DNA of 64,000 nucleotides from contig NZ_BAPT01000036.1 of NCBI RefSeq assembly GCF_025995235.1, forward strand, positions 154,590-218,589, given 5' to 3'. Below are positions 45,617 through 54,014 of the stretch, piece by piece. Source of the stretch: Ameyamaea chiangmaiensis (GTDB taxonomy: Bacteria > Pseudomonadota > Alphaproteobacteria > Acetobacterales > Acetobacteraceae). Each line of letters starts with the position of its first letter. The first letter of the stretch is position 1. Under the pieces are notes generated by a model. That model saw only the letters and a program-made list of their open reading frames with translations. It was not told where the DNA came from and did no database searches. Both the position numbers and the translations under genes were made by a program.

Positions 45617-47209
45617 ATGACCTCCGCCACCTCCTCGTCGATCGTGCCGGTGCGCCGCGCCCTGATCTCCGTCTCCGACAAGGCAGGGTTGCTTGATCTG
45701 GCACACGCACTGGTCGCGGCCGGGGCGGAAATCCTGTCCACCGGGGGATCGGCCAAGGCGATCCGGGAGGCCGGGCTGCCTGTCACGGACGTCTCCGACC
45801 ACACGGGTTTCCCCGAGATCATGGACGGCCGCGTCAAGACATTGGTGCCGCAGATTCACGGCGGTATCCTGGCCCGCCGCGACCTGCCGGCGCATGTGGC
45901 CCAGATGGAGGAACATTCGATCGCGCCGATCGATCTGGTCGCGGTCAACCTCTATCCGTTCGAAGCCACCGTGGCGTCGGGCGCAGGCGCGGATGACTGC
46001 ATCGAAAACATCGACATCGGCGGACCGGCCCTGATCCGCGCCGCGGCGAAGAACCACGACCATGTCGTGATCCTGACCGATCCGGCACAGTACGCCGCCA
46101 TCATCGAGAACCTGTCGGCCGACAAGGGCACGACGCTGCAGACCCGCCGTACCCTCGCCGGTGCCGCGTATGCCCGCACGGCCGCCTATGACGCCGCGAT
46201 CGCGGCCTGGTTCGCGGGCCAACGTGACGATGTCCTGCCGGAGCGCCTGTCGGTTGCCGGCCTCCGCCGCGAGAGCCTGCGTTATGGCGAAAACCCTCAC
46301 CAGCAGGCCGCCTTCTACGCCGACGGCACCACGCGGCCGGGCGTCGCCACCGCGCGACAGGTGCAGGGCAAGGCGCTGTCGTACAACAATCTGAACGACA
46401 CGGATGCCGCGTTCGAGGCCGTGGCCGAGTTCGATCGCCCGTCCGTCGTCATCGTCAAGCATGCCAATCCGTGCGGTGTCGCCAGTGCCGAGACGCTGTC
46501 GGCCGCGTGGGATCTGGCGCTGCGGTGCGACCCGGTCTCGGCTTTCGGCGGGATCGTCGCCCTGAACCGGACGCTCGACGAAGACGCGGCGGCCAGGATC
46601 GCCGCCATCTTCACCGAGGTGATCGTTGCCCCCGATGCGACCGATGGCGCCAGAGCCGTGCTGGCGAAGAAGAAAAATCTGCGCCTGCTGCTGACGGGCG
46701 CCCTGCCCGACCCGGCCGAGGGCGGGGTGGTCGTGCGGTCCGTCGCCGGCGGGTTCCTCGCCCAGACGCGCGATAACGGGCGCGTTGCCGCCGCAGACCT
46801 GAAGGTCGTGACCAAGCGCGCACCGACCGAGCGTGAACTGGCTGATCTGCTGTTCTCGTTCCGTGTGGCCAAGCACGTGAAATCCAACGCGATCGTCTAT
46901 GTGCGCGACGGTGCCACGGTGGGCATCGGCGCCGGCCAGATGAGCCGCGTCGACTCCGCCCGCATTGCCGCATCCAAAAGCGGGGAGGCCGCCCGCGCGG
47001 CGGGTCAGACCCAGGCGCTGACCCACGGCAGCGTTGCCGCGTCGGACGCCTTCTTCCCCTTCGCCGACGGGCTTGAGACCATCGTGGCCGCCGGAGCGAC
47101 GGCGGTGATCCAGCCGGGCGGCTCGATCCGTGACGACGAGGTGATCGCCGCCGCCGACGCGGCCGGCATCGCCATGGTGTTCACCGGGATGCGCCATTTC
47201 CGGCACTGA
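45617..47209 (+). CDS. purH: Bifunctional AICAR transformylase/IMP cyclohydrolase
   Basis: Last two steps of IMP synthesis. The 530-residue product starts MTSATSSSIVPVRRALISVS. The cyclohydrolase domain has ISTGGSAKAIREAGL and MDGRVKTLVPQIHGG. The transformylase domain has LRYGENPHQQAAFY, the catalytic lysine-histidine in IVKHANPCGVA, and SAFGGIVALN. The ATG at 45617 is chosen, since the upstream extension reads through the intergenic region. Confidence 0.94.
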   Translation: MTSATSSSIVPVRRALISVSDKAGLLDLAHALVAAGAEILSTGGSAKAIREAGLPVTDVSDHTGFPEIMDGRVKTLVPQIHGGILARRDLPAHVAQMEEHSIAPIDLVAVNLYPFEATVASGAGADDCIENIDIGGPALIRAAAKNHDHVVILTDPAQYAAIIENLSADKGTTLQTRRTLAGAAYARTAAYDAAIAAWFAGQRDDVLPERLSVAGLRRESLRYGENPHQQAAFYADGTTRPGVATARQVQGKALSYNNLNDTDAAFEAVAEFDRPSVVIVKHANPCGVASAETLSAAWDLALRCDPVSAFGGIVALNRTLDEDAAARIAAIFTEVIVAPDATDGARAVLAKKKNLRLLLTGALPDPAEGGVVVRSVAGGFLAQTRDNGRVAAADLKVVTKRAPTERELADLLFSFRVAKHVKSNAIVYVRDGATVGIGAGQMSRVDSARIAASKSGEAARAAGQTQALTHGSVAASDAFFPFADGLETIVAAGATAVIQPGGSIRDDEVIAAADAAGIAMVFTGMRHFRH

Positions 47210-47311
47210 CCTGCGCACCGCGCACTTGCCCGCCCGCGTCTGACGCCGCAACACGGAACGACCGGATGCGAGGCACCGTCCGGGCCAGGTTGGGACAACG
47301 GAGCGCGACAG

Positions 47312-48088
47312 ATGACACAGCGGGCACGGCACGCACGAACGGCGGCGACACGGGTGGGGACGACACGGGCGCTCGGCCCGCTGCTGGCGTGCCTGTGGCT
47401 GGTGCCCGCCGCCCATGCCGCGCCGGTTGCGCGGCCGGTCGCGGCGCCCTCGGCGGCCGGTGCGACGGGAGCCGTGTTCGATCTGTCGCCCCTGCCGCGC
47501 GTCGGCGGGGTCGTCCGGCGCCTCGTCCCGTCGCCCACGGGCGAAGTGATGTCGATCCTGCTGACGGACAACACCCAGATCCTGGTCCCGCGCGGCCTTG
47601 GCCCTGACGTCGCCACCCATATCGTCCCCGGGGCCAGGATTTCCGCGCGGGGCCTGGTGACGGCGGACCAGCATCTCATGCGCGCATTTTCGATCGACGA
47701 CGCGCACGGCCATCCGCTTCAGGACGATGCCGAGGCCGTCGCCACCCGGCCGCCGCCACCGGCCACGCCGGGCCTGGAGTTCGGCGGCCGCTACGCCCTG
47801 ACCGTCTTCGATCGCAACGGCCACCCCGCCGGCCTGATCCTGGACGACGGAACGGTGGTCTATCTCTCGGCCGCCGAGATGGCGCGCAACGCCGCGTGGC
47901 TGCGCCCCGGCAGCCCGGTGGTCGCGACGGGCTCGGGGCTAGACTCCCCCTTCGGCAGAACGGTCGAGGCCTCGGCCATCGGACCCTCGCACGATGCGCT
48001 GGCCCCCGTGATACGCGCCGACGTGCCGCTGCCCGGCGCGGCACCCGGAACGGCGGCCTACGATCTGATCGCGGGCTCCGGACACTGA
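47312..48088 (+). CDS. Exported hypothetical protein, 258 aa
   Basis: A protein with an N-terminal signal sequence (hydrophobic LGPLLACLWLVPAAHAAP, cleavage near residue 37). The mature part contains two similar halves. Each has a hydrophobic strand, an I/V-L-DDGT or LLTDNTQ strand (SILLTDNTQILVP, GLILDDGTVVYL) and a short loop with PG (IVPGARISARG, LRPGSPVVATG). The repeat suggests paired beta-barrel (OB-like) domains. GGAG lies before the ATG. No family recognised. Confidence 0.68.
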   Translation: MTQRARHARTAATRVGTTRALGPLLACLWLVPAAHAAPVARPVAAPSAAGATGAVFDLSPLPRVGGVVRRLVPSPTGEVMSILLTDNTQILVPRGLGPDVATHIVPGARISARGLVTADQHLMRAFSIDDAHGHPLQDDAEAVATRPPPPATPGLEFGGRYALTVFDRNGHPAGLILDDGTVVYLSAAEMARNAAWLRPGSPVVATGSGLDSPFGRTVEASAIGPSHDALAPVIRADVPLPGAAPGTAAYDLIAGSGH

Positions 48089-48145
48089 ATCTTTCACAAG
48101 GTCGTCGGCGGACGCATCAAATCATGGCACACCCGGCCGCTTTGC

Positions 48146-48174
48146 TTGACAGCGCTTTACGACCCCGTTAGCAA
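48146..48174 (+). promoter_or_regulatory. Promoter of the ATP synthase Fo operon
   Basis: TTGACA (48146-48151), 17 bp, TAGCAA (48169-48174), about 30 bp before the atpI start. The -35 is perfect, and the -10 is the same TAGCAA seen at tRNA-Tyr. Confidence 0.55.
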
Positions 48175-48203
48175 GCGCCTGCACCCGACCAGAGGTGCGT
48201 GAA

Positions 48204-48515
48204 ATGAACAGGAACGACTCTCGCCCCGAGCCCCCCGAAACGCCCTCGTCCTTCGATGACCGTCTGAAGGGCGCACGAGAGCGTCAGGGATTGCAGTCAG
48301 CCAGAGACACGGCCTCCGCGGACCCGCTCGATCGGGCCGGCTGGGGCATGATGCTGCGGGCCGGTACCGAGATGATCGGTGGCCTCGCGGTTGGCGTGGC
48401 CATCGGGCTGGGGCTGGATCACTGGCTGGGCACGCGCCCGCTGTTCCTGATCGTGTTCGCGTTTCTGGGTGGCGCTGCGGGTATTCTGAACGTTTGGCGG
48501 CTGGTCAAACCCTGA
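48204..48515 (+). CDS. atpI: ATP synthase accessory protein AtpI
   Basis: A 103-residue small membrane protein encoded first in the Fo operon; the family helps assemble the c-ring and may aid Mg uptake. There are two hydrophobic segments (MIGGLAVGVAIGLGLDHWLG and LFLIVFAFLGGAAGI) separated by the typical charged turn GLDHWLGTRP. The start at 48204 has AGAGG upstream. It is followed by atpB. Confidence 0.9.
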   Translation: MNRNDSRPEPPETPSSFDDRLKGARERQGLQSARDTASADPLDRAGWGMMLRAGTEMIGGLAVGVAIGLGLDHWLGTRPLFLIVFAFLGGAAGILNVWRLVKP

Positions 48516-48572
48516 GCGTTCGTCGATAAAGCTGTGGGGCGCATGCCGCCCGACGTGTTTGGGAGAACGATC

Positions 48573-49322
48573 TTGGCGGCCGGAACGACCATCGACGCGC
48601 TCGGGCAATTCGAGCTGCACCCCGTTCTCGGCGAACTCGGGGCCACGCTGCGTTTCAGCCAGTCCCCTGCCTTGATGATCGTCGCCGTCGTTCTGGTGCT
48701 GGCCTTCCTGTATATCGGCATGCGTCCGCGCGCCGTTGTTCCGGGCCGTCTGCAGGCCGCGGCGGAAATCTGCCACGATTTCATCCACAACATGGCCGTC
48801 GACACGATCGGGCCGGAAGGCCGCGCCTTCTTTCCGTTCGTGTTCACGCTGTTCTTCTTCATTCTGGCCGGTAACTATATCGGCCTGATCCCGTTCTCGT
48901 TCGCCTTCACCAGCCACATCGCGGTCACGCTCGGCCTGGCGATTCTGGTGTTCGTGCTCGCTGTTCTGGTCTCGCTCAAGTCGCAGGGGCTGAAGTTCTT
49001 CGCGCACTTCATGCCCGACGGCGCGCCGATGGCGCTCGCCCCGCTGCTGATCCCGATCGAGATCCTGTCCTTTCTCTCCCGTCCCGTCAGCCTGTCGATC
49101 CGACTTTTCGCCAACATGGTGGCGGGGCACGTGATGCTGGAAATGTTCGCGGCCTTCACGATCATGCTCGCCGGTCTCGGCATCGCGGGCGACGTGCTGG
49201 CGGTGGGTCCGGTGGTCATCAACATCGCGCTGATGGCTCTCGAATTGCTGGTGGGTGCCTTGCAGGCCTATGTGTTTGCCATCCTCACCTGCATCTATCT
49301 GCGCGAGGCCGTGGCCCACTAA
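48573..49322 (+). CDS. atpB: ATP synthase Fo subunit a
   Basis: Proton channel subunit. The 249-residue product has 5-6 helices. The essential arginine lies in SLSIRLFANMVAGHV, and the C-terminal helix region has MALELLVGALQAYVFAILTC. The TTG at 48573 (family-like AAGTTIDALGQFELHP, with GGGAGAAC upstream) is preferred over the GTG/ATG further upstream, which would add residues encoded across the GGGAGA site. Confidence 0.88.
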   Translation: MAAGTTIDALGQFELHPVLGELGATLRFSQSPALMIVAVVLVLAFLYIGMRPRAVVPGRLQAAAEICHDFIHNMAVDTIGPEGRAFFPFVFTLFFFILAGNYIGLIPFSFAFTSHIAVTLGLAILVFVLAVLVSLKSQGLKFFAHFMPDGAPMALAPLLIPIEILSFLSRPVSLSIRLFANMVAGHVMLEMFAAFTIMLAGLGIAGDVLAVGPVVINIALMALELLVGALQAYVFAILTCIYLREAVAH

Positions 49323-49372
49323 GCCCCGTTCGCGTTCCCCTAAGACGCTTCAACCTTCAAGGAAGTCACTCC

Positions 49373-49597
49373 ATGGACATCGCTGCTGCCCGTGAAATTG
49401 GTGCTGGTATCGCCGTCATCGCTCTCGCCGGCGTTGGCATCGGTCTGGGCAACATCTTCTCGACCCTGGTCTCCAGCATCGCCCGCAACCCCGCCGCGCG
49501 TCCGCACGTGTTCGGCCTGGGCATGCTCGGCTTCGCCCTGACCGAGGCCGTGGCGCTCTACGCCCTGCTGATCGCGTTCCTGATCCTGTTCGTCTGA
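49373..49597 (+). CDS. atpE: ATP synthase Fo subunit c
   Basis: The c-ring proteolipid, 74 residues with two helices. The polar loop is RNPAARP. The proton-binding carboxylate is Glu59 in LTEAVALYALLIAFLILF. A strong upstream AAGGAAG gives high expression. Confidence 0.97.
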   Translation: MDIAAAREIGAGIAVIALAGVGIGLGNIFSTLVSSIARNPAARPHVFGLGMLGFALTEAVALYALLIAFLILFV

Positions 49598-49614
49598 TCA
49601 TCGGAGGCAGCCCC

Positions 49615-50226
49615 GTGCAACGCGCGATCCTGACTCTTCGCCCGGTGGCCCGGATCGCGACGTCCGCGCTGCCGTTGGCAACGGGGCTGCTTGTGGCCGG
49701 TGCTCCGGGGGCCTACGCCGCCGGAATGCCGCAGCTTGACTTCGGCAACCCCCTGGTCATCGGACAGGTGATTTGGGGGGCGGCGATCTTCCTGGTGTTC
49801 TACCTGATCGTCAGCCGCTCGGCCCTGCCCCGGGTCAGCACGGTCATCGCCAATCGCGACACGCAGATCGCCAACGATCTCGACATCGCGCGCGATGCCA
49901 AGGCCGCCGCCGACCAGGCCGTCGAGGAACTGCGCCGTGCCCGCCACGACGCCGCCCGCGAGGCCCAGGACAACATCGAGCGCGTCATCAACGAGGCCCG
50001 CAGCGCAGCCGCGCAGCAGACCGCCGCCATGAACGCGCGCCTCGCACGTGAAATCCACGAGGCCGAGGCCCGCCTGTCCGAAGCACGCACCAAGGCCATG
50101 GGCTCTCTGCGTGACATTGCGCAGGATGCCGCCTCGACCATGGTCCGCCAACTGACTGGCATCGACGCCGACGCCGCCCGTCTGCGCACCCATGTCGATG
50201 CCGCTGCCGGCGCGCGCGGCCACTAA
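49615..50226 (+). CDS. atpF': ATP synthase Fo subunit b' (peripheral stalk)
   Basis: The b-prime subunit characteristic of photosynthetic and alphaproteobacterial enzymes. The 203-residue product has an N-terminal leader, one transmembrane segment (IWGAAIFLVFYLIVSRSALP) and a long heptad-rich coiled coil (ADQAVEELRRARHDAAREAQ). The first 35 residues look like an extra signal-like leader (LATGLLVAGAPGAYAAG). It starts at GTG 49615 with GGAGG upstream. It pairs with the following b subunit. Confidence 0.9.
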   Translation: MQRAILTLRPVARIATSALPLATGLLVAGAPGAYAAGMPQLDFGNPLVIGQVIWGAAIFLVFYLIVSRSALPRVSTVIANRDTQIANDLDIARDAKAAADQAVEELRRARHDAAREAQDNIERVINEARSAAAQQTAAMNARLAREIHEAEARLSEARTKAMGSLRDIAQDAASTMVRQLTGIDADAARLRTHVDAAAGARGH

Positions 50227-50268
50227 GACCCCGACACCCACGGACGACGGATCAAGGGAACACCCGAT

Positions 50269-50778
50269 ATGACCGGACATAGCCTGCTTCAGGAACCCCG
50301 CTTCTGGTCCGCCGTCGCGTTCGTCCTGTTTTTCCTCCTGTTCGGGCGCAAGCTCTGGACGCCGCTGGCCGCCGCTCTGGATGGCCGCGCGGCGCGCATC
50401 CGAGCCGACCTCGACGAAGCCGGCCGTCTGCGGCGCGAGGCCGAGCAGATGCTCGAGGATGCCACGCGCGAGCGTGAGCAGGCTCTGCTCGAGTCGCAGA
50501 CCCTGATCGAGCATTCGCGCGTCGAGGCGGCCCGGATCGCTGAAGCGGCCCGTGCGGAGGCCGAGGCCATCGCCCGGCGCCGTGAAGAGATGGCGCGCCA
50601 GCGTATCGCCGCGTCCGAACGCGCCGCGATCCGCGATGTCCGCGAAGCCGCCGTCGAGATCGCCGTTGCAGCGGCACGCGACGCCGTTGCCGACACGCTG
50701 ACGCCTGACATGCGCGCGACCCTGGTCGACCGCGCGTTGTCCGACCTGCCGTCGGCGCTGGGTCGTCGCGCCGCCTGA
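50269..50778 (+). CDS. atpF: ATP synthase Fo subunit b
   Basis: The b subunit, 169 residues. The N-terminal transmembrane helix is FWSAVAFVLFFLLFGRKLW; the rest is charged coiled coil (AEQMLEDATREREQALLE). It is the last gene of the Fo operon; the F1 operon (atpHAGDC) is not in this window, as in other alphaproteobacteria. Confidence 0.93.
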   Translation: MTGHSLLQEPRFWSAVAFVLFFLLFGRKLWTPLAAALDGRAARIRADLDEAGRLRREAEQMLEDATREREQALLESQTLIEHSRVEAARIAEAARAEAEAIARRREEMARQRIAASERAAIRDVREAAVEIAVAAARDAVADTLTPDMRATLVDRALSDLPSALGRRAA

Positions 50779-50809
50779 ACCGGCGCGCGATCGCCCGATC
50801 AGACCGCGC

Positions 50810-51544
50810 ATGAGCGACGCGCCCCTCCTGACCATCGTCATCGCCGTTCTGGACGAGGCCGAGAACATCGGCCCCGTCTGCGCGGAGCTCGCGCCCGTCC
50901 TGTCCGGGCTGCCCTCCACCGAACTGGTCTTCGTCGATGACGGCAGCACCGACGACACCTGCGCGCGCCTGATCGCCGCGCGACAAGACGTGTTGCCCTG
51001 TCCGACCCGCATCTTCAGCCACGACCGTCGGCGCGGAAAGTCCGCTGCCCTGCGTACCGGCATCGAGGCTGCGCGCGGCACATGGATCGCGACGATGGAC
51101 GGCGACGGTCAGGACGATCCACGGGCCTTGGTCGACATGATGCGCGCAGCCCTTGCCCATACCGGGCGGCCGCCGCTGGTCGTCGGTGTTCGCCGCAAAC
51201 GCAACGACACGCTGTCGCGCCGTCTGGCGACGCGTTTTGCCAACGGTCTGCGCCAGAGACTGCTGCGCGATGGCTGTCCCGACACCGGGGCGCCCCAGAA
51301 GCTGTTCCCCCGGGCCGATTTCCTGCGCATCCCCCAGTTCGAGGGCGTTCACCGGTTCCTGCCGGCCCTGCTGGGCACGTATGGCGTGCCGCTGCTCTGC
51401 GTCCCTGTCGTCCACCGTGGCCGACTGCACGGACAGTCGAAATACACCAATTTCAACCGCGCCCTGGTCGGCATTCGCGATCTTCTGGGCGTGATGTGGC
51501 TTCGCAACCGCACGCGCCTGCCGGGCGCGGTCACCGAACACTGA
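50810..51544 (+). CDS. Family 2 glycosyltransferase, polyprenyl-phosphate sugar synthase type
   Basis: A 244-residue soluble GT2 enzyme of the dolichol-P-mannose synthase/ArnC type. Motifs are TIVIAVLDEAENIGPV, VFVDDGSTDDT, the metal/nucleotide motif MDGDGQDDP and the acceptor region GRLHGQSKYTNFNRALVGI. It lacks the C-terminal membrane helices of many ArnC proteins. It starts 31 bp after atpF. It lies just before the ArnT-like gene, so it likely makes the lipid-linked sugar that protein uses. Confidence 0.85.
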   Translation: MSDAPLLTIVIAVLDEAENIGPVCAELAPVLSGLPSTELVFVDDGSTDDTCARLIAARQDVLPCPTRIFSHDRRRGKSAALRTGIEAARGTWIATMDGDGQDDPRALVDMMRAALAHTGRPPLVVGVRRKRNDTLSRRLATRFANGLRQRLLRDGCPDTGAPQKLFPRADFLRIPQFEGVHRFLPALLGTYGVPLLCVPVVHRGRLHGQSKYTNFNRALVGIRDLLGVMWLRNRTRLPGAVTEH

Positions 51545-51647
51545 CGCGGGCCGGCCGTCCCGGTCGGCGCGCGCCGATCGCAGCGGCCGCTCCGCTCACT
51601 TCGACCACGCGCACCGCGCACCGTCGCCGCAGACCACAGGGATCATC

Positions 51648-53303
51648 ATGGGACTGAAACCACGCCACATGCTGGCCCTGGCGCTTCTGGTCTTTGCGCT
51701 GTTCCTGCCGGGCCGGGCCAGTTTGCCGCCCTTCGACCGCGACGAACCGCGTTACATGGAAGCAACCGCGCAGATGCTGCGCAGCGGCAATTTTGTCGAC
51801 GTGCGCTTCCAGGACAAGCCGCGCTACCTGCAGCCTGCCGGAATCTACTGGCTGGAGGCCGTGGCGGTGAAGGCCAGCGGCGTACGGCGGCTGAACCTCA
51901 CCTGGCCCTATCGGATCCCGTCCCTGCTGGCGGTGGTGGCGGTCGTCGTGCTGACGGTGCGGACCGGAACGGTGTTGTTCGGCGTCCCGGCGGGTCTGCT
52001 CGCGGGCGGTTTCCTGGCGACCAGCGTGCTGCTGACCGCCGAGGGTCGCATGGCGACCATCGATTCGATGCTGCTTCTGACGGTGATGCTGGTCGAATGC
52101 GCGTTGCTTCGCGCCTTCGTCGATCGGGAGCACAAACGCCCCACCTCGGTGCTGACCGCCCTGACCTACTGGGGTGCGATCGGGTGCGGCCTGATGCTGA
52201 AGGGGCCCGTGATCCTGATCCCGGCCTTCGGCACGCCGCTGGCCCTTGCGGCGGTGGAGCGACGTGTGGCGTGGTGGTCGCGCCTGCGCCCGGCGTGGGG
52301 CTGGCTCATCGCGATCGCGATCGTCCTGCCGTGGTGTATTGCGATCGGCGTCGTCAGCCATGGCCAGTTCTTCGCCAACGCCGTCGGGACGAATTTTCTG
52401 GGCAAGGTGGCCAGTGGCCAGCAGGCCCATGGCCTGCCTCCCGGTTATCATCTGGGCGTCTTCGCCATTGCATTCTGGCCCGGCTCTCTGTTCGCGGTCG
52501 CGGCCCTACCGGCCATCGTCAATCGTCGGATGCTGGCGCCGGTGCGGTTCCTTCTGTGCTGGATCGTGCCGCACTGGCTGGTATTCGAGGCGATCGCGAC
52601 GAAGCTGCCGCATTACGTATTGCCGACCTATCCGGCGATCGCGATCCTGACCGGCGCCTGCATCGCGACACTGCCCAGCACGCGCTTCCGCCCGGCCTCT
52701 CTCTGGGGTCGGGGGTTGCTTGGGGCATATGGGCTGGTCTGGCTGGCCGTCGGGCTGGCGCTGAGTGCCGCCGGGCCCGTGCTGTTGTGGCGGCTGGAGC
52801 ATGTGGTGTCCGCTCCGGCCCTGATCGCGACCGGCGGCAGTCTGCCCCTGATCCTGATCGCGGCGTGGCTGTTCTGGCGACAGCACATCCGGGAAGCGGC
52901 GTGGAGCGTCATGGCCGCCGCCGTCGTGATCTACACAGGGCTTTTCGTCGGCGTTCTGCCCAAGCTTGAGACCCTGTGGCTCAGCCCGCGCGTCGCCGCG
53001 CTGGTCGACGACTATCGCCTATGTCCGGCCACGACCGTTGCCTCCGCCTCGTACTCCGAGCCCAGTCTGGTGTTTTTGGTGGGACAGGACACGAAACTGG
53101 TCAATGCCGTCGAGGCGGCCGCCTTTCTGGCGCACGACCCGTCCTGCGGTCTGGCACTGGTCGACCGGCGGGACGAGGCGGCGTTCATGGGCTCGCTCGC
53201 ACAACGTTCGCTGCGTCCCATCGAATACGGGCGCGTGCAGGGGCTCAATTATTCGACCGGGCGTCACCTCGATCTCGGGCTCTACGGACTGACGCCGCCC
53301 TGA
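51648..53303 (+). CDS. ArnT-like membrane glycosyltransferase (GT39/GT83)
   Basis: A 551-residue inner-membrane GT-C enzyme with about 11-12 helices and a periplasmic C-terminal domain. Typical periplasmic-loop motifs are present: DRDEPRY near residue 33 and QDKPRYLQPAGIYWLEA. The family transfers a sugar from polyprenyl phosphate to lipid A, proteins or other glycans. The preceding GT2 gene gives the donor, so the pair forms a minimal surface-glycan modification cassette. The acceptor is not readable. Confidence 0.85.
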   Translation: MGLKPRHMLALALLVFALFLPGRASLPPFDRDEPRYMEATAQMLRSGNFVDVRFQDKPRYLQPAGIYWLEAVAVKASGVRRLNLTWPYRIPSLLAVVAVVVLTVRTGTVLFGVPAGLLAGGFLATSVLLTAEGRMATIDSMLLLTVMLVECALLRAFVDREHKRPTSVLTALTYWGAIGCGLMLKGPVILIPAFGTPLALAAVERRVAWWSRLRPAWGWLIAIAIVLPWCIAIGVVSHGQFFANAVGTNFLGKVASGQQAHGLPPGYHLGVFAIAFWPGSLFAVAALPAIVNRRMLAPVRFLLCWIVPHWLVFEAIATKLPHYVLPTYPAIAILTGACIATLPSTRFRPASLWGRGLLGAYGLVWLAVGLALSAAGPVLLWRLEHVVSAPALIATGGSLPLILIAAWLFWRQHIREAAWSVMAAAVVIYTGLFVGVLPKLETLWLSPRVAALVDDYRLCPATTVASASYSEPSLVFLVGQDTKLVNAVEAAAFLAHDPSCGLALVDRRDEAAFMGSLAQRSLRPIEYGRVQGLNYSTGRHLDLGLYGLTPP

Positions 53304-53387
53304 CGGGCACTCGCCTTGACAGCGGAGTCGCCACCGGGTCTGGATGGCCCGTGACATGCGTCACGTGTCTGGCAGGAGTACTTGGTC

Positions 53388-53768
53388 ATGGCCGTCAGCG
53401 GCATCGGTCCCTACGACCGGGAGAATATTTTCGCGAAGATCCTGCGCGGCGACATCCCGTGCCGCAAGGTCGCTGAGAACGACGTGGCGCTCGCGTTTCA
53501 CGATATTGCGCCGGCCGCCCCAGTCCATGTGCTGGTCATCCCCAAGGGTGCCTATGTCTCCCTGGCCGATTTCTCTGCGCGGGCCACGGATACGGAGATT
53601 GCCGGCTTCACCCGGCTTGTCGGTCAGGTCGCGCGCGATCTCGGTCTGGACTCAGAAGGCTACAGGGTTCTGAGCAACATGGGCGAGAACGCAGGACAGG
53701 AAGTGCCGCACTTCCACGTGCATCTGTTCGGTGGACGCGCGCTGGGGCCGATGCTCGCGCGCGTCTGA
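53388..53768 (+). CDS. HIT-family nucleotide-binding protein
   Basis: A 126-residue histidine triad protein. The active-site motif is VPHFHVHLFGG, with ENIFAKILRGDIPC and FHDIAPAAPVHVLVIPKG near the front. The ATG at 53388 has AGGAG 9 bp upstream; an in-frame TTG two codons earlier is too close to that site. Purine nucleoside phosphoramidase activity of the HinT group is likely. Confidence 0.92.
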   Translation: MAVSGIGPYDRENIFAKILRGDIPCRKVAENDVALAFHDIAPAAPVHVLVIPKGAYVSLADFSARATDTEIAGFTRLVGQVARDLGLDSEGYRVLSNMGENAGQEVPHFHVHLFGGRALGPMLARV

Positions 53769-53778
53769 TGTCGTCGCG

Positions 53779-53973
53779 TCAGTTGGCGCGAAGCACAGTC
53801 TGCAGGGCGTCGATCAGGTCGGCGGCTGCCGCGACATCGCCATAGGCGGGCGACTCCTCCGGCAAATGACTGAGCGCGCGCTCCAGACGGTTGATGATCT
53901 CCTGCGCCAGCGCGCCGGCTTCGTCGCCCGCCTCCGAGCGTTCCTGCTCCATGTCGCGTTCATCGAGGCGCAT
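53779..53973 (-). CDS. Small hypothetical protein, 64 aa
   Basis: A 64-residue acidic, helical protein (MRLDERDMEQERSEAGDE, then ALAQEIINRLERALSHLPEE). AAGGA precedes the start at 53973; a longer frame from 54018 is possible. It lies 41 bp downstream of the capsule-type permease, in the same direction, and may be co-transcribed. Function unknown. Confidence 0.55.
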   Translation of the reverse strand: MRLDERDMEQERSEAGDEAGALAQEIINRLERALSHLPEESPAYGDVAAAADLIDALQTVLRAN

Positions 53974-54014
53974 TGGTCCGTCCTTTGCCACAAGCGTCGC
54001 CGTACAGCGGGGCG

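Noticed and set aside
44591..47824. 1077 aa minus-strand frame opposite pabC and purH
   Set aside because: Antisense shadow of conserved enzymes, no recognisable domain.
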